Positions 42,576 through 51,813 of a stretch of DNA of 64,000 bases are shown one piece after another. The DNA lies in the NCBI RefSeq assembly GCF_000423165.1, contig NZ_KE383983.1, forward strand, positions 1,040,376 to 1,104,375. The letters are read 5' to 3'. Position 1 is the first letter of the stretch. The number at the start of each line of letters is the position of its first letter. Below the pieces are notes generated by a model that saw only the letters and a program-made list of their open reading frames with translations, had not been told where the DNA came from and searched no databases. This stretch comes from Pseudidiomarina sediminum DSM 21906 (GTDB lineage Bacteria; Pseudomonadota; Gammaproteobacteria; Enterobacterales; Alteromonadaceae). Made by a program: the position numbers and the translations under genes.

Positions 42576-44170
42576 TACTTTGCCTCCGCGTCTGAGAATG
42601 TGGCTTGAATGGCGCTAATCACCGCCTGCGCTTTGTTTTCGGTTTCAGCGATTTCAGCATCGGCTTGAGAGTCAGCAACGATGCCGGCCCCGGCTTGCAC
42701 ATGCGCGATACCATCGCGCACGAAGGCGGCACGAATGACAATGCAGGTATCCATATCACCGGCACTATTGAGATAGCCTACCGCGCCCCCGTAACTGCCA
42801 CGACGTTGTTGCTCGAATTGCCGAATGAGCCGCGCAGCACTTACTTTGGGTGCGCCAACCAAGGTACCCATGTTCATACATGCACGGTAGGCATGCAGTG
42901 CGTCAAGGTCAGGCGCTAATTGCGCGACCACTCGGGAGACCAAGTGCATCACGTGCGAGTAGCGGTCGACTTGCAGTAAGTCGGCCACATAGCGGCTGCC
43001 TGGAACTGCAATACGGGCAAGATCGTTCCGTGCTAAATCGACCAGCATGAGGTGTTCAGAAAGTTCTTTTTGGTCACAACGCAGTTCCAGCTCTAAGCGA
43101 CTATCAAGGTCGCGATTGAGCGTGCCATCAGCATTCTTGCCGCGGGGACGCGTGCCAGCAATCGGATATAGTTCAACTTGATTACTGCTGGCGGTGTATT
43201 TCAGTGCCGACTCTGGAGAGGCACCGAACAGAACAAAGTCATCGGTTTGCAGGTAAAACATATACGGCGACGGATTCGCTGCTTTGAGTTGTTGATAAGC
43301 CGCAAAACTATCCGGGCAGGCCAAACTAAATTGGCGTGATGGCACCACTTGAAAAATATCGCCATCGGCAATGTGTTCTTTGAGCGCGGTAATCCATTGC
43401 GCGTAGGTGTCGCGCTCGGGTTGAGCCAGAACTGCTGGAACCGGGTTTGACACTTGCTGCGTGGCCGGAGCCAAGGCTGGTAGTTGGCAGTGAGCGGCAA
43501 TTTCACCCATTTGTTTGGCCAGTTGCGGGTAGTAGTGTTCTGAGTCGGGGCCGCTGAGCAAGGTCGCAAGTAATTCGGTAGTACGGTTTTGATGGTCAAC
43601 AATCACCAGAGTTTCGGCAAGGTAGAACTGATAGTCAGGGCAGCTGTTGTCGCCACAAGGTACCTCAGGCAAAGCCTCCATACTGGTCAGGTAGTCGTAG
43701 CCAAACACGCCACCAATAAACAAGGCAAAGTCATGTTGTCGGCTATCATCTAGCAGTTGCAACTGCTGTTGGATCAGGCGTAATGGATGTTCGGTACTGA
43801 CTTGGCGCAGCCGATTCGCTTCATCGAGGCAGGTGGTATCGGTTGGCGTAAAGTCGCAGGTTAGTTGCGTCGGTGTTGCGCTGATGCTAGCCAGTGCCTG
43901 CAGGCGTGACGCTAAAAATGGTAACAGCTGGGCACCGTTGGCAGTAAGCGCGTTAATGACGACGCGTTGGCCCTGACAGGTCAGTTGTAATGCAGCTTGT
44001 GTCATGATCAAGCTTTTCATGTGCTGCCGCGACTGAATTTCAGCCGAGTCGAGCAGCAGTGTATGTGGTTTGTCACCGCAAAGACTGGCAAACAATTGCT
44101 GCGTCGCTTCGCTGTATGGAAGCTGCATGTGCAGCGAGTGGTAATAGCCTGGTTGTTGTTCAAATTGCAC
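42575..44170 (-). CDS. trpE: anthranilate synthase component I
   Basis: A 531-residue chorismate-using enzyme that starts tryptophan synthesis. The catalytic C-terminal domain shows IAGTRPRG, ELRCDQKELSEHLMLVDLARNDLARI, and GAPKVSAARLI and YGGAVGYL. The N-terminal LLLDSAEIQS is the feedback tryptophan site (LLLES/LLLDS motif), so enzyme activity should be inhibited by tryptophan. The start is GTG 44170 with GGGG upstream; an internal ATG at 44128 is an alternative. First structural gene after trpL. Confidence 0.96.
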   Translation of the reverse strand: MQFEQQPGYYHSLHMQLPYSEATQQLFASLCGDKPHTLLLDSAEIQSRQHMKSLIMTQAALQLTCQGQRVVINALTANGAQLLPFLASRLQALASISATPTQLTCDFTPTDTTCLDEANRLRQVSTEHPLRLIQQQLQLLDDSRQHDFALFIGGVFGYDYLTSMEALPEVPCGDNSCPDYQFYLAETLVIVDHQNRTTELLATLLSGPDSEHYYPQLAKQMGEIAAHCQLPALAPATQQVSNPVPAVLAQPERDTYAQWITALKEHIADGDIFQVVPSRQFSLACPDSFAAYQQLKAANPSPYMFYLQTDDFVLFGASPESALKYTASSNQVELYPIAGTRPRGKNADGTLNRDLDSRLELELRCDQKELSEHLMLVDLARNDLARIAVPGSRYVADLLQVDRYSHVMHLVSRVVAQLAPDLDALHAYRACMNMGTLVGAPKVSAARLIRQFEQQRRGSYGGAVGYLNSAGDMDTCIVIRAAFVRDGIAHVQAGAGIVADSQADAEIAETENKAQAVISAIQATFSDAEAK

Positions 44171-44220
44171 GTTGTTACCCCGGTTTTCTAAGCCATTTTT
44201 GGTTGCAGACCGGCGGGCAC

Positions 44221-44246
44221 AAAAAAACCCGCCATCAGCGGGTTTT
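44221..44246 (-). terminator. trp operon attenuator terminator
   Basis: On the minus strand CCCGC (44238-44242) pairs with GCGGG (44228-44232) and is followed by seven T. It lies between trpL and trpE. The upstream AGCGGG just after the trpL stop can instead pair with the CCCGCT of this stem, giving the expected antiterminator. Confidence 0.85.
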
Positions 44247-44286
44247 CATCAAATAACGTATCGAATACGCACAGATGCATCGCCCG

Positions 44287-44346
44287 CTAGCTCGGGAAAT
44301 GCCACCACCACTGTACGCTTTTAAGAATTTGTACGTTATTGATCAT
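44287..44346 (-). CDS. trpL: trp leader peptide
   Basis: A 19-residue peptide, MINNVQILKSVQ then WWW then HFPS, with three tryptophan codons in a row six codons before the stop. AGAAG is upstream of the ATG. When charged tRNA-Trp is scarce the ribosome would stall on the W codons and let the antiterminator form; when plentiful the terminator at 44221-44246 would fold. Spotted only in the raw sequence as it is too short for usual gene calls. Strong evidence for transcription attenuation. Confidence 0.9.
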   Translation of the reverse strand: MINNVQILKSVQWWWHFPS

Positions 44347-44377
44347 TGTCGAAATCTTCTCTTGTTCGTGTATTTTT

Positions 44378-44407
44378 AAGCTAACGGAAAGCGGTTAAAG
44401 TTGTCAA
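44378..44407 (-). promoter_or_regulatory. probable trp promoter
   Basis: On the minus strand a perfect TTGACA (44402-44407) with a weak -10, TAGCTT (44378-44383), 18 bases apart, about 30 bases before trpL. I see no convincing TrpR operator, so control may rest mostly on attenuation. Confidence 0.5.
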
Positions 44408-44437
44408 CCCTTTTTTGCCGCTTTCGCCGCGTGTTAC

Positions 44438-44917
44438 CTAGCGTACGCTATGTTTCATAATGCGCGATTTTTGGCGCTGCCAATCACGCTCTTTAATGGT
44501 GTCACGTTTATCGTGCGATTTTTTACCTTTACCAAGGTAGATTTCTAGCTTCACCAAATGGCGCTTCCAATACATGGCGGTTGCAACAATGGCGTAGCCT
44601 TCACGCTCACTGGCGCCAATCAATTTGTCCAGCTCACGCTTTTTCAATAACAGTTTACGGGTCCGCTCTGCATCACACACAACGTGCGATGACGCTGACA
44701 GCAGCGGCTGAATTTGGGCACCTAATAGATAGGCTTCACCATCTTTAATGATCACGTAGGTATCGGCAATATTGACTTTGCCAGCGCGAATACTTTTCAC
44801 TTCCCAGCCTTGCAGGGCGATACCGGCCTCGAATTTATCTTCGAGAAAATACTCGTGACGCGCTTTTTTGTTCAGCGCGATGGTGTTGGAATTTACTTTG
44901 GACTTATTTTTGCTCAT
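44438..44917 (-). CDS. smpB: SsrA-binding protein SmpB
   Basis: A 159-residue partner of tmRNA in ribosome rescue. [43 protein letters not shown] is the OB-fold core; the C-terminal basic tail ([23 protein letters not shown]) enters the empty mRNA channel. I use ATG 44917 (MSKNKSK). A TATAAT box (44925-44930, minus strand) ends only eight bases before it, so the message may be nearly leaderless. Divergent from ratA, a conserved arrangement. Confidence 0.97.
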   Translation of the reverse strand: MSKNKSKVNSNTIALNKKARHEYFLEDKFEAGIALQGWEVKSIRAGKVNIADTYVIIKDGEAYLLGAQIQPLLSASSHVVCDAERTRKLLLKKRELDKLIGASEREGYAIVATAMYWKRHLVKLEIYLGKGKKSHDKRDTIKERDWQRQKSRIMKHSVR

Positions 44918-45041
44918 GGCGGCTATTATACGCATCAAAAATCAAAAGAAAATTTGTTTATCAGCCAAAGTTGACAATGGATGATCAGCGTTTGAAAGTG
45001 AGGTATCATGCGGAAATTTTCAAGTAAGGCAAGGAAATTGA

Positions 45042-45482
45042 ATGCCAAGCATTGAACGAAGTGCGCTGGTACCTTTCAGCGACGAACAAATGTACGCGCT
45101 CGTCAATGATATCGATAGCTACCCGGAGTTTGTGCCGGGCTGTCGCGCTGCGCAGGTGATCGAGCAAACCGAAACCAGCAAAGTAGCACGCTTGGATATC
45201 AGCAAGGCTGGCGTAGGCAAGTCGTTTACCACGCGTAATACCCTCGAGCCGCCAGGGCGCATTGGGATGGAACTGGTTGATGGACCCTTCCGCTATTTAC
45301 GTGGTGGCTGGACCTTTCATCGTTTGGATGAAAATGCCTGTAAAATTGTCTTACAGCTTGAATTCGAATTTGCCAATCGCTTATTAGGTTTGGCCTTTGG
45401 TAATATTTTTAACGAGCTACAAAGTCGCATGGTCGATGCCTTTGTCAAACGCGCTGAAAGCGTTTATGGAACTTCCGTATGA
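45042..45482 (+). CDS. ratA: RatA / COQ10-like START-domain protein
   Basis: A 146-residue START-like (polyketide cyclase) protein. MPSIERSALVPFSDEQMYALVNDIDSYPEFVPGC and FRYLRGGWTFHRLDENACKIVLQLEFEFANRLLGLAFG are typical of this family. E. coli RatA was described as a toxin blocking 70S assembly, while the mitochondrial relative COQ10 binds ubiquinone; the latter role may be the general one. It overlaps rnfH by 4 bases. Confidence 0.93.
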   Translation: MPSIERSALVPFSDEQMYALVNDIDSYPEFVPGCRAAQVIEQTETSKVARLDISKAGVGKSFTTRNTLEPPGRIGMELVDGPFRYLRGGWTFHRLDENACKIVLQLEFEFANRLLGLAFGNIFNELQSRMVDAFVKRAESVYGTSV

Positions 45483-45850
45483 GTCCACAAAGTCAGCAGC
45501 ACATTCAGATTGAAGTGGCCTATGCCACGCCGGATAAACAGCAGATTATTCCGTTACGGGTGCGCGAAGGGTTAACGGTGGAAGCATGTATCGCCCAATC
45601 CAATATTGTGCGTTACTTCCCGGAAATCGACTTAAGCGAACAGAAAGTTGGCATATGGAGCAAAGCGGTCAAACTTGATCATGTGCCACGTGACGGTGAT
45701 CGCATTGAAATTTATCGGCCGTTAATTGCCGATCCGAAAGCCATTCGTCGGAAGCGGGCCGAACGCGCCAAAGACGATGGTCGTGCCGATCCAGTAACGG
45801 GTGGTCGCCGCCGTCGCAGCGATGATGATGAAACAGCAGGTGAGTCTTGA
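45479..45850 (+). CDS. rnfH: RnfH-family ubiquitin-like protein
   Basis: A 123-residue protein with a beta-grasp fold of the UPF0125/RnfH family: IEVAYATPDKQQIIPLRVREGLTVEACIAQSNI, VGIWSKAVKLDHVPRDGDRIEIYRPL. The C-terminal about 40 residues are charged and Arg-rich. RnfH is paired with RatA almost everywhere (formerly RatB) but its function is not settled. Overlaps ratA and sixA by 4 bases each. Confidence 0.9.
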   Translation: MSPQSQQHIQIEVAYATPDKQQIIPLRVREGLTVEACIAQSNIVRYFPEIDLSEQKVGIWSKAVKLDHVPRDGDRIEIYRPLIADPKAIRRKRAERAKDDGRADPVTGGRRRRSDDDETAGES

Positions 45851-46359
45851 AACAGCAGGTTAAGCTTTATGTGATTCGCCACGGCGAAGCGATGCCAGCA
45901 CAGGCTTTGCAAGGGGATGCAATTCGTCCGTTGACCCCCTTCGGTGAACAGGAAGTGATGGTCAACGCGCAGTGGTTGGCGCACTACCTGAATGCGCAAG
46001 CGCACCCAGCGCTCGACTTACTCTTGGTCAGTCCTTTGGTACGTGCGCGACAAACAGCCTCGGTGCTAACTAGCGTGGTACAGACCAAGCATGAGCAAGT
46101 GTGTACCGACATTACCCCAGAGGGGAATGCCGAGCAGTTTGCGGATTGGTTGTTCGCTGAGTTGCAACATTTAGGCTCTCAGGTGAAACAGGTCGCCATT
46201 GTGTCGCACATGCCATTTGTTAGCTTTTTAGTCGCAGCGTTAGACAAAGCCGCTACCCCGATAATGTTTCCTACGGCAGGCATTGCTGAGCTTACCCTGC
46301 AGCCAGAAGACTGGCAGGGGCACTTTGAACGCATGGCCGTAGCCGAACCGCCCCAATAA
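45847..46359 (+). CDS. sixA: phosphohistidine phosphatase SixA
   Basis: A 170-residue histidine-phosphatase family protein. The RHG nucleophile motif is LYVIRHGEAMP, a second arginine lies in SPLVRARQTASVL, and the second histidine in VAIVSHMPFVS. SixA removes phosphate from histidine of signalling proteins such as ArcB and the nitrogen phosphotransferase. The start appears to be TTG 45847, overlapping the rnfH stop and preceded by AGGTGA. Confidence 0.88.
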   Translation: MKQQVKLYVIRHGEAMPAQALQGDAIRPLTPFGEQEVMVNAQWLAHYLNAQAHPALDLLLVSPLVRARQTASVLTSVVQTKHEQVCTDITPEGNAEQFADWLFAELQHLGSQVKQVAIVSHMPFVSFLVAALDKAATPIMFPTAGIAELTLQPEDWQGHFERMAVAEPPQ

Positions 46360-46386
46360 GCGAACGCACTTTTGTGGAGAACGAAC

Positions 46387-47289
46387 ATGAGTTCAGTGCT
46401 AAAAGAATTGAAAACGATTGAAGATTATTGGCGTTGGGGTGTGAGTCAATTACACAATGCCGAGGTGTTTTTTGGCCACGGTACTGATAATGCCGATACC
46501 GAGACCCAAGTACTGTTGGCGCACGTGTTGCATCTTGATGTGCTGCAACTGGCTGACTTTCGTGGTGCGCGCTTAACCAGCGGCGAACGCGAAAACTTTC
46601 TTGCGTTGCTTGAGCAGCGCATCAGTGAACGTAAACCTGCCGCCTATTTGACCGGCCAAGCTTGGTTTGCGGGCTTGCCGTTTAAGGTTGATGAACGCGT
46701 ATTAGTGCCGCGTTCACCGATTGCTGAATTGATCGAGAGCGAGTTTCAGCCTTGGTTAGTTGCTGCCCCGAAGCATATTCTCGATTTGTGTACGGGCAGT
46801 GCCTGTATTGCGATTGCTTGTGCCTACGCGTTTGAGGATGCCGAAGTCGATGCGTTGGATATTTCCAGCGACGCTTTAGAAGTTGCCGAAGAGAACATTG
46901 CGGCACACCAACTCGAGCATCGTGTGTTTCCAATTCAATCAGATTTGTACAGCGCAGTGAAAGGCCAAAAGTACGATCTTATCGTCACCAACCCACCTTA
47001 TGTTGATGCCGAAGACATGGCAGATTTACCGGCTGAGTTTCATCATGAACCTGAACTTGGTCTTGCGGCTGGCGACGATGGCTTGGATTTAGTCCGCACA
47101 ATTTTGCGCGAAGCGCCTGAGCATTTGACCGAGAATGGTATTTTGATTTGTGAAGTGGGCAACTCAATGGTACATATGATGCACTTGTACCCCGATGTAC
47201 CATTTACTTGGCTGTCGTTTGAACGCGGTGGCGACGGTGTCTTTTTGATGACCCGACAAGAATTGGTTGAGTATCACGATAAATTTTAG
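46387..47289 (+). CDS. prmB: release factor/L3 glutamine methyltransferase PrmB
   Basis: A 300-residue SAM-dependent methyltransferase that modifies a glutamine of ribosomal protein uL3. The substrate motif is VTNPPYVD and the SAM loop [28 protein letters not shown]. The N-terminal helical domain ([24 protein letters not shown]) distinguishes it from PrmC. GGAG supports ATG 46387. It lies 8 bases before aroC, as in many relatives. Confidence 0.94.
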   Translation: MSSVLKELKTIEDYWRWGVSQLHNAEVFFGHGTDNADTETQVLLAHVLHLDVLQLADFRGARLTSGERENFLALLEQRISERKPAAYLTGQAWFAGLPFKVDERVLVPRSPIAELIESEFQPWLVAAPKHILDLCTGSACIAIACAYAFEDAEVDALDISSDALEVAEENIAAHQLEHRVFPIQSDLYSAVKGQKYDLIVTNPPYVDAEDMADLPAEFHHEPELGLAAGDDGLDLVRTILREAPEHLTENGILICEVGNSMVHMMHLYPDVPFTWLSFERGGDGVFLMTRQELVEYHDKF

Positions 47290-47297
47290 GAACCCTC

Positions 47298-48368
47298 ATG
47301 CCCGGCAATAGCTTTGGAGAATTGTTTCGCGTTACCACTTTTGGTGAAAGTCACGGTGCAGCCTTAGGCGCCATTGTGGATGGTTGCCCGGCAGGGCTCA
47401 AACTAACCGAAGCAGACTTACAGATCGAACTCGATCGTCGCAAACCGGGCCAGAGCCGCTATACCACCGCCCGTCGTGAACCCGATCAGGTGAAGATTCT
47501 ATCCGGGGTTTTCGAAGGCGTAACCACAGGAACGCCGATTGGCTTGTTGATTGAAAACACCGACCAGCGCAGCAAAGATTATTCGGATATCAAAGATTTG
47601 TTCCGTCCTGGCCATGCAGATTATACCTATCATCATAAATATGGCATTCGTGACTATCGTGGCGGCGGTCGTTCGTCGGCACGCGAAACTGCGATGCGGG
47701 TGGCGGCTGGCGCCATTGCTAAAAAGCTTTTACAGGAGCAGCTTGGCGTAGCGTTTAAGGCCGGTGTGGTGCAAATCGGTCCCCATCAAACTGAGGCTAG
47801 CATGGCAAGTTTTGACTGGGCGCAAGCGCGAGAAAACGCGCTCTTTATGCCCGATGCGAGTGTTGCCGAACAAGCCAGTGAGTATTTGAAAAACTTGCTC
47901 AAAGAGGGCGATTCGGTGGGCGCACGGGTGCGTCTGGAGGTCGAGGGCGTGCCGGTTGGTTTAGGTGAGCCGGTGTTTGATCGTTTTGACGCAGATTTAG
48001 CCAAAGCGTTAATGAGCATTAATGCAGTCAAAGCTGTGAGTATTGGTGATGGTTTTGCCGTCGCCGCACAAAAAGGTAGTGAGCATCGTGACGCGCTGAC
48101 ACCAGAGGGCTTTACCAGCAACCATGCTGGTGGCGTACTGGGTGGCATCAGTAGCGGTCAAACCGTCACCGCTGAAGTCGCGTTTAAACCGACTTCCAGT
48201 ATTACTTTACCGGGCCAGACCATTGATGTGCACGGGCAACCGCAAACGGTCATTACCCGTGGCCGTCACGACCCTTGCGTCGGCATTCGCGGCGTGCCCA
48301 TTGTCGAAGCTATGGCAGCCCTAGTGATTGTGGATCATTGGTTGCGCCAACGGGCGCAAAAACTTTAG
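47298..48368 (+). CDS. aroC: chorismate synthase
   Basis: A 356-residue enzyme, last step of the shikimate path, making chorismate with reduced FMN as catalyst. Signatures are [20 protein letters not shown], the [23 protein letters not shown] loop, and [16 protein letters not shown]. It supplies the substrate of TrpE in the operon some 3 kb away. Length equals E. coli (361). Confidence 0.98.
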   Translation: MPGNSFGELFRVTTFGESHGAALGAIVDGCPAGLKLTEADLQIELDRRKPGQSRYTTARREPDQVKILSGVFEGVTTGTPIGLLIENTDQRSKDYSDIKDLFRPGHADYTYHHKYGIRDYRGGGRSSARETAMRVAAGAIAKKLLQEQLGVAFKAGVVQIGPHQTEASMASFDWAQARENALFMPDASVAEQASEYLKNLLKEGDSVGARVRLEVEGVPVGLGEPVFDRFDADLAKALMSINAVKAVSIGDGFAVAAQKGSEHRDALTPEGFTSNHAGGVLGGISSGQTVTAEVAFKPTSSITLPGQTIDVHGQPQTVITRGRHDPCVGIRGVPIVEAMAALVIVDHWLRQRAQKL

Positions 48369-48373
48369 GTGTT

Positions 48374-48898
48374 ATGTCGTACCAACCCCTGATCAAACTT
48401 TTTTCTGAATGTTTTTATGCACGCTATCGCACCCGTCTTGTGGCGGGTGACGATGAGCCGTTGTACCGTCCTGCCAGCAACGCCGATGGCGATCACCAAA
48501 TTATTTTTGCCCATGGCTTCTTCGCCTCAGCCTTGCATGAAATTGCGCATTGGTGCATTGCCGGTGAGCAGCGCCGATTGCTCGAGGATTATGGCTATTG
48601 GTACGAACCCGATGGCCGTAATGCCCAGCAACAAGCTCAATTTGAACAGGTAGAAGTGAAGCCCCAAGCATTGGAATGGTTGTTTTCATTGTGTGCTGGC
48701 GTGCCGTTTCAGGTGAGTGTCGATAATCTCAATGGTGTTGCAGTGGATCGCGCGGCCTTCACGGCTAAGGTGCGTGCGCAATTGCAATGCTATCTGCGCG
48801 AAGGCGTCCCAGCGCGGGCCGAACGTTTTGCGCGAGCGCTTGCCAACTATTATCAGCAACCTTGGCCGCAGGCTGAACAGTTACGAGGAGCAGCATGA
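48374..48898 (+). CDS. epmC: elongation factor P hydroxylase EpmC
   Basis: A 174-residue member of the YfcM family that hydroxylates the beta-lysyl-lysine of EF-P. The metal site is ALHEIAHW with H55, E56 and H59. I start at ATG 48374 (MSYQPLIKLF), 5 bases after aroC; the open frame runs further back into aroC. EpmA and EpmB are not in this window. It overlaps the NAD-kinase-like gene by 4 bases. Confidence 0.92.
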   Translation: MSYQPLIKLFSECFYARYRTRLVAGDDEPLYRPASNADGDHQIIFAHGFFASALHEIAHWCIAGEQRRLLEDYGYWYEPDGRNAQQQAQFEQVEVKPQALEWLFSLCAGVPFQVSVDNLNGVAVDRAAFTAKVRAQLQCYLREGVPARAERFARALANYYQQPWPQAEQLRGAA

Positions 48899-50025
48899 GT
48901 ACCTTTCGTTTAGGTTTAGTGGTCAATCCACTCGCCGGTCTAGGCGGCAGTGTCGCCTTAAAGGGCAGTGATGGTGCTGAAACAGCGGCCTTGGCGCAAC
49001 AGCTCGGGGCAGAAGCAAAAGCGCCGCAACGTGCTGCGTACGCGTTGCAAGAGTTACGGGAAGTTGCCGATCAACTGACGATTTACACTGGTAGCGCTGG
49101 TCTTGGCGCACAAAGTTGTGAACTGGCAGGACTCGACTGTGAGGTGGTCTATCATCAGCATAGTATTTCGACCGCCGCCGATACCCAAGCTTTGGTGCAA
49201 TGCCTGTGCGAGCAACATCAGGTTGACCTCGTATTGTTCGCCGGGGGCGATGGGACCGCGCGCGATGTCTACGCGGTGGTTGCCGAAGATCAACCAGTTT
49301 TGGGCGTGCCCGCTGGGGTAAAGATCCACTCGGGGGTGTACGCGGTTAGCCCTCGCGCGGCAGGTAAAGTGGTCGCGCAATTGGTCCGCGGCGAACTTGC
49401 AACGGTGACGCATGCCGATGTAATGGACATCGATGAGGTTGCCTTTCGGCAGGGTACTGTGCGCGCCAAACGTTACGGTGAAATGCTAGTGCCGGAAGAA
49501 TTGCGGTTTGTGCAAGCGGTAAAAATGGGCGGCCGTGAAAGCGATGAAATGGTGTTGGCGGACATTGCGGCTGATGTGGTCGAGCGCATGGAAGACGATG
49601 TGCTGTACATCATGGGCTCAGGCTCAACCGTTGCGGCGGTGATGGACGAGCTGGGGTTGCCGAATACCTTACTTGGCGTTGACGTAGTTAAAAATGGTGA
49701 ACTTGTGGCCGCTGATGTTACCGCCCGACAGCTTGAACAGTGGGTGATCGATGAAGGCCAAGCAGCGCATTTGATCGTGACGGTAATAGGCGGACAAGGA
49801 CATATTTTTGGTCGAGGGAACCAACAGTTGAGTAGTCGGCTGTTAGCGCACTTAGGTAAGCAAAATATTCAGGTCATCGCCACCAAACGTAAACTACAAC
49901 ATCTCGAAGGCAAGCCGCTGCTGGTCGATAGTGGTGATCCGATGGTGGATGATAGCTTATGTGGACTCATGCGGGTCACTACGGGCTATCATGATGAAGT
50001 CTTTGTGCAGGTCGATGCGCCGTAA
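48895..50025 (+). CDS. ATP-NAD/AcoX kinase family protein
   Basis: A 376-residue protein with the kinase motif FAGGDGTARDVYA (GGDGT) seen in NAD and diacylglycerol kinases, and LGVPAGVKIHSGVYAVSPRAAG for phosphate contact. LGLVVNPLAGLGGSVALKGSDG begins the fold. It belongs to the ATP-NAD kinase-like group related to AcoX, separate from the essential NadK. The substrate is not certain; NAD phosphorylation is assumed from the fold. Confidence 0.82.
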   Translation: MSTFRLGLVVNPLAGLGGSVALKGSDGAETAALAQQLGAEAKAPQRAAYALQELREVADQLTIYTGSAGLGAQSCELAGLDCEVVYHQHSISTAADTQALVQCLCEQHQVDLVLFAGGDGTARDVYAVVAEDQPVLGVPAGVKIHSGVYAVSPRAAGKVVAQLVRGELATVTHADVMDIDEVAFRQGTVRAKRYGEMLVPEELRFVQAVKMGGRESDEMVLADIAADVVERMEDDVLYIMGSGSTVAAVMDELGLPNTLLGVDVVKNGELVAADVTARQLEQWVIDEGQAAHLIVTVIGGQGHIFGRGNQQLSSRLLAHLGKQNIQVIATKRKLQHLEGKPLLVDSGDPMVDDSLCGLMRVTTGYHDEVFVQVDAP

Positions 50026-50046
50026 CGCATCGACGTTGTCGAGCGG

Positions 50047-50367
50047 TTAGAATTGCGAACGCGGTAAGTAGACGGTAATGCCGTCGAGTTCTTCAGTCAT
50101 CTCAATTTGGCAGCTTAAACGACTGTTCTCTTCTGGCTCAATCGCCATATCAATCATGTCATCTTCGCGTTCGCTCGCGGGTGGGAGTTTATCTTGCCAC
50201 TCTTTCGCCACATAAACATGGCAGGTCGCGCAAGCCATAACGCCACCACACTCACCAAGAATACCATCGATCATGTTGTCCACGGCACCTTCCATCAGGT
50301 TTTGTCCTACTGGAATATCGGCTTCAAACTGATTACCTTTCGCATCAATGTAAATCGCGCGTGGCAT
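50047..50367 (-). CDS. adrenodoxin-type 2Fe-2S ferredoxin
   Basis: A 106-residue ferredoxin. The cluster ligands are C40, C46, C49 and C86 (C-x5-C-x2-C, then C at LSCQ). GGAG supports ATG 50367 (MPRAIYIDAKGN). It is of the vertebrate/ISC/adrenodoxin class but lies outside any isc operon, so it is probably a P450-type or general electron donor rather than IscFdx. Convergent with the NAD-kinase-like gene. Confidence 0.9.
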   Translation of the reverse strand: MPRAIYIDAKGNQFEADIPVGQNLMEGAVDNMIDGILGECGGVMACATCHVYVAKEWQDKLPPASEREDDMIDMAIEPEENSRLSCQIEMTEELDGITVYLPRSQF

Positions 50368-50496
50368 GCTATCTCCTTCATTGTGACGTGATTTTTTCAC
50401 AACGATTCTACCATAGTTTTACGCGGTAAATTTATGCAAATCGCCCCTTGTTCAGGTAAACTACCGCCACTTTTTTGCAGCTGGAGCACACAACTG

Positions 50497-51807
50497 GTGA
50501 GTGGCTTTGATACCTTTTTAGAAAAGCTTTTTAAAATCAAAGCGCAAGGAAGCTCGGTAAAAGCTGAGGTGATTGGCGGGGCAACAACGTTCCTGACCAT
50601 GGCCTACATTATTTTCATCAACCCATCAATTCTCGCCCTGACCGGAATGGATTACGGTGCGGTGTTTGTGGCGACCTGTTTAGCAGCTGGTATCGGCTGT
50701 TTAATTATGGGCGTCTGGGCAAACTATCCGGTCGCCTTAGCGCCAGGGATGGGCTTGAATGCTATGTTTACCCATAGCGTGGTGATTGGCATGGGTTATA
50801 CATGGCAAGTAGCCTTGGGCGCAGTGTTCTTTTCTGGCATTATTTTCTTTGTTTTATCAGCCTTTAAGGTGCGCGCGTGGATTATTAATTCCATACCGCC
50901 AACCTTACGCCTTGCAATCGCCGCCGGTATTGGTGCGTTCTTAGCGCTGATTGGCTTACAAAACGCCGGTATTATTGTTGGGCATGATCAAACCCTTGTT
51001 ACTTTGGGTGACATGACGAGTTTGTCGGTGGTGCTGGCAAGCCTAGGTTTCTTTTTGATCATTGGCTTGGTGGCGCGTCAGATCCAAGGGGCGGCGCTAC
51101 TCAGTATTTTATTTATCACCTTCCTTGGTTGGCTGTTTGGCGATGTTGCCTACACCGGCATTGTCTCTGCACCGCCAAGTCTAGCGCCGACCTTTATGCA
51201 ACTCGACATCGCTGGTGCGTTTAATGTGGCCATGTTGAGCGTTATTTTTGCATTCTTGTTTGTTGATTTGTTTGATACCTCAGGCACTTTGATGGCGGTG
51301 GCTCAGCGCGCAGGGATCACTGATAAAAATGGCAAGTTACCACGTCTTGAGCGCGCTTTGATGGCGGACTCAACAGCTTCGGTGGCAGGGTCGATGTTGG
51401 GTACTTCGACCACGACCAGCTATATCGAATCCGCCTCGGGTGTTGCTTCTGGTGGTAAAACTGGCCTCACTGCGGTGGTGGTTGGACTGTTATTTGTCTT
51501 AGCGATATTTTTCGCGCCACTGGCAAAAATGGTGCCGAACTATGCTACCGCTGGAGCGATTATTTATGTTTCGGTGTTAATGTTGTTCACGTTAAAATCA
51601 GTGAACTGGGACGATATTACCGAAGCTGCGCCGGTCGCTGTGGTGTTGTTGATGACACCGCTAACGTACTCGATTGCTGACGGCATTGCGCTCGGCTTTA
51701 TTAGCTTTGTGATGATCAAAGCTCTTGGTGGGCGCTATCACGAATTGAATTGGAGTGTGGTCATTCTGGCCGCGCTCTTTGTCGCTAAATTTATTTGGTT
51801 GGGGTAA
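50497..51807 (+). CDS. AzgA-type purine permease (NCS2 family)
   Basis: A 436-residue transporter with about 12 helices. VKAEVIGGATTFLTMAYIIFINPSIL, APGMGLNAMFTHSVV and LFVDLFDTSGTLMAVAQRAG plus GTSTTTSYIESASGVASGGKTGLT are the conserved adenine/guanine/hypoxanthine permease blocks. The start is a GTG at 50497 inferred from homologues; an ATG 21 codons earlier (50434) is possible but has no good ribosome site. It is 6 bases from gpt, making a purine uptake and salvage pair. Confidence 0.9.
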   Translation: MSGFDTFLEKLFKIKAQGSSVKAEVIGGATTFLTMAYIIFINPSILALTGMDYGAVFVATCLAAGIGCLIMGVWANYPVALAPGMGLNAMFTHSVVIGMGYTWQVALGAVFFSGIIFFVLSAFKVRAWIINSIPPTLRLAIAAGIGAFLALIGLQNAGIIVGHDQTLVTLGDMTSLSVVLASLGFFLIIGLVARQIQGAALLSILFITFLGWLFGDVAYTGIVSAPPSLAPTFMQLDIAGAFNVAMLSVIFAFLFVDLFDTSGTLMAVAQRAGITDKNGKLPRLERALMADSTASVAGSMLGTSTTTSYIESASGVASGGKTGLTAVVVGLLFVLAIFFAPLAKMVPNYATAGAIIYVSVLMLFTLKSVNWDDITEAAPVAVVLLMTPLTYSIADGIALGFISFVMIKALGGRYHELNWSVVILAALFVAKFIWLG

Positions 51808-51813
51808 GACATC

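Noticed and set aside
44378-44407. TrpR operator overlapping the trp promoter
   Set aside because: The region lacks the expected CTAG-centred palindrome.
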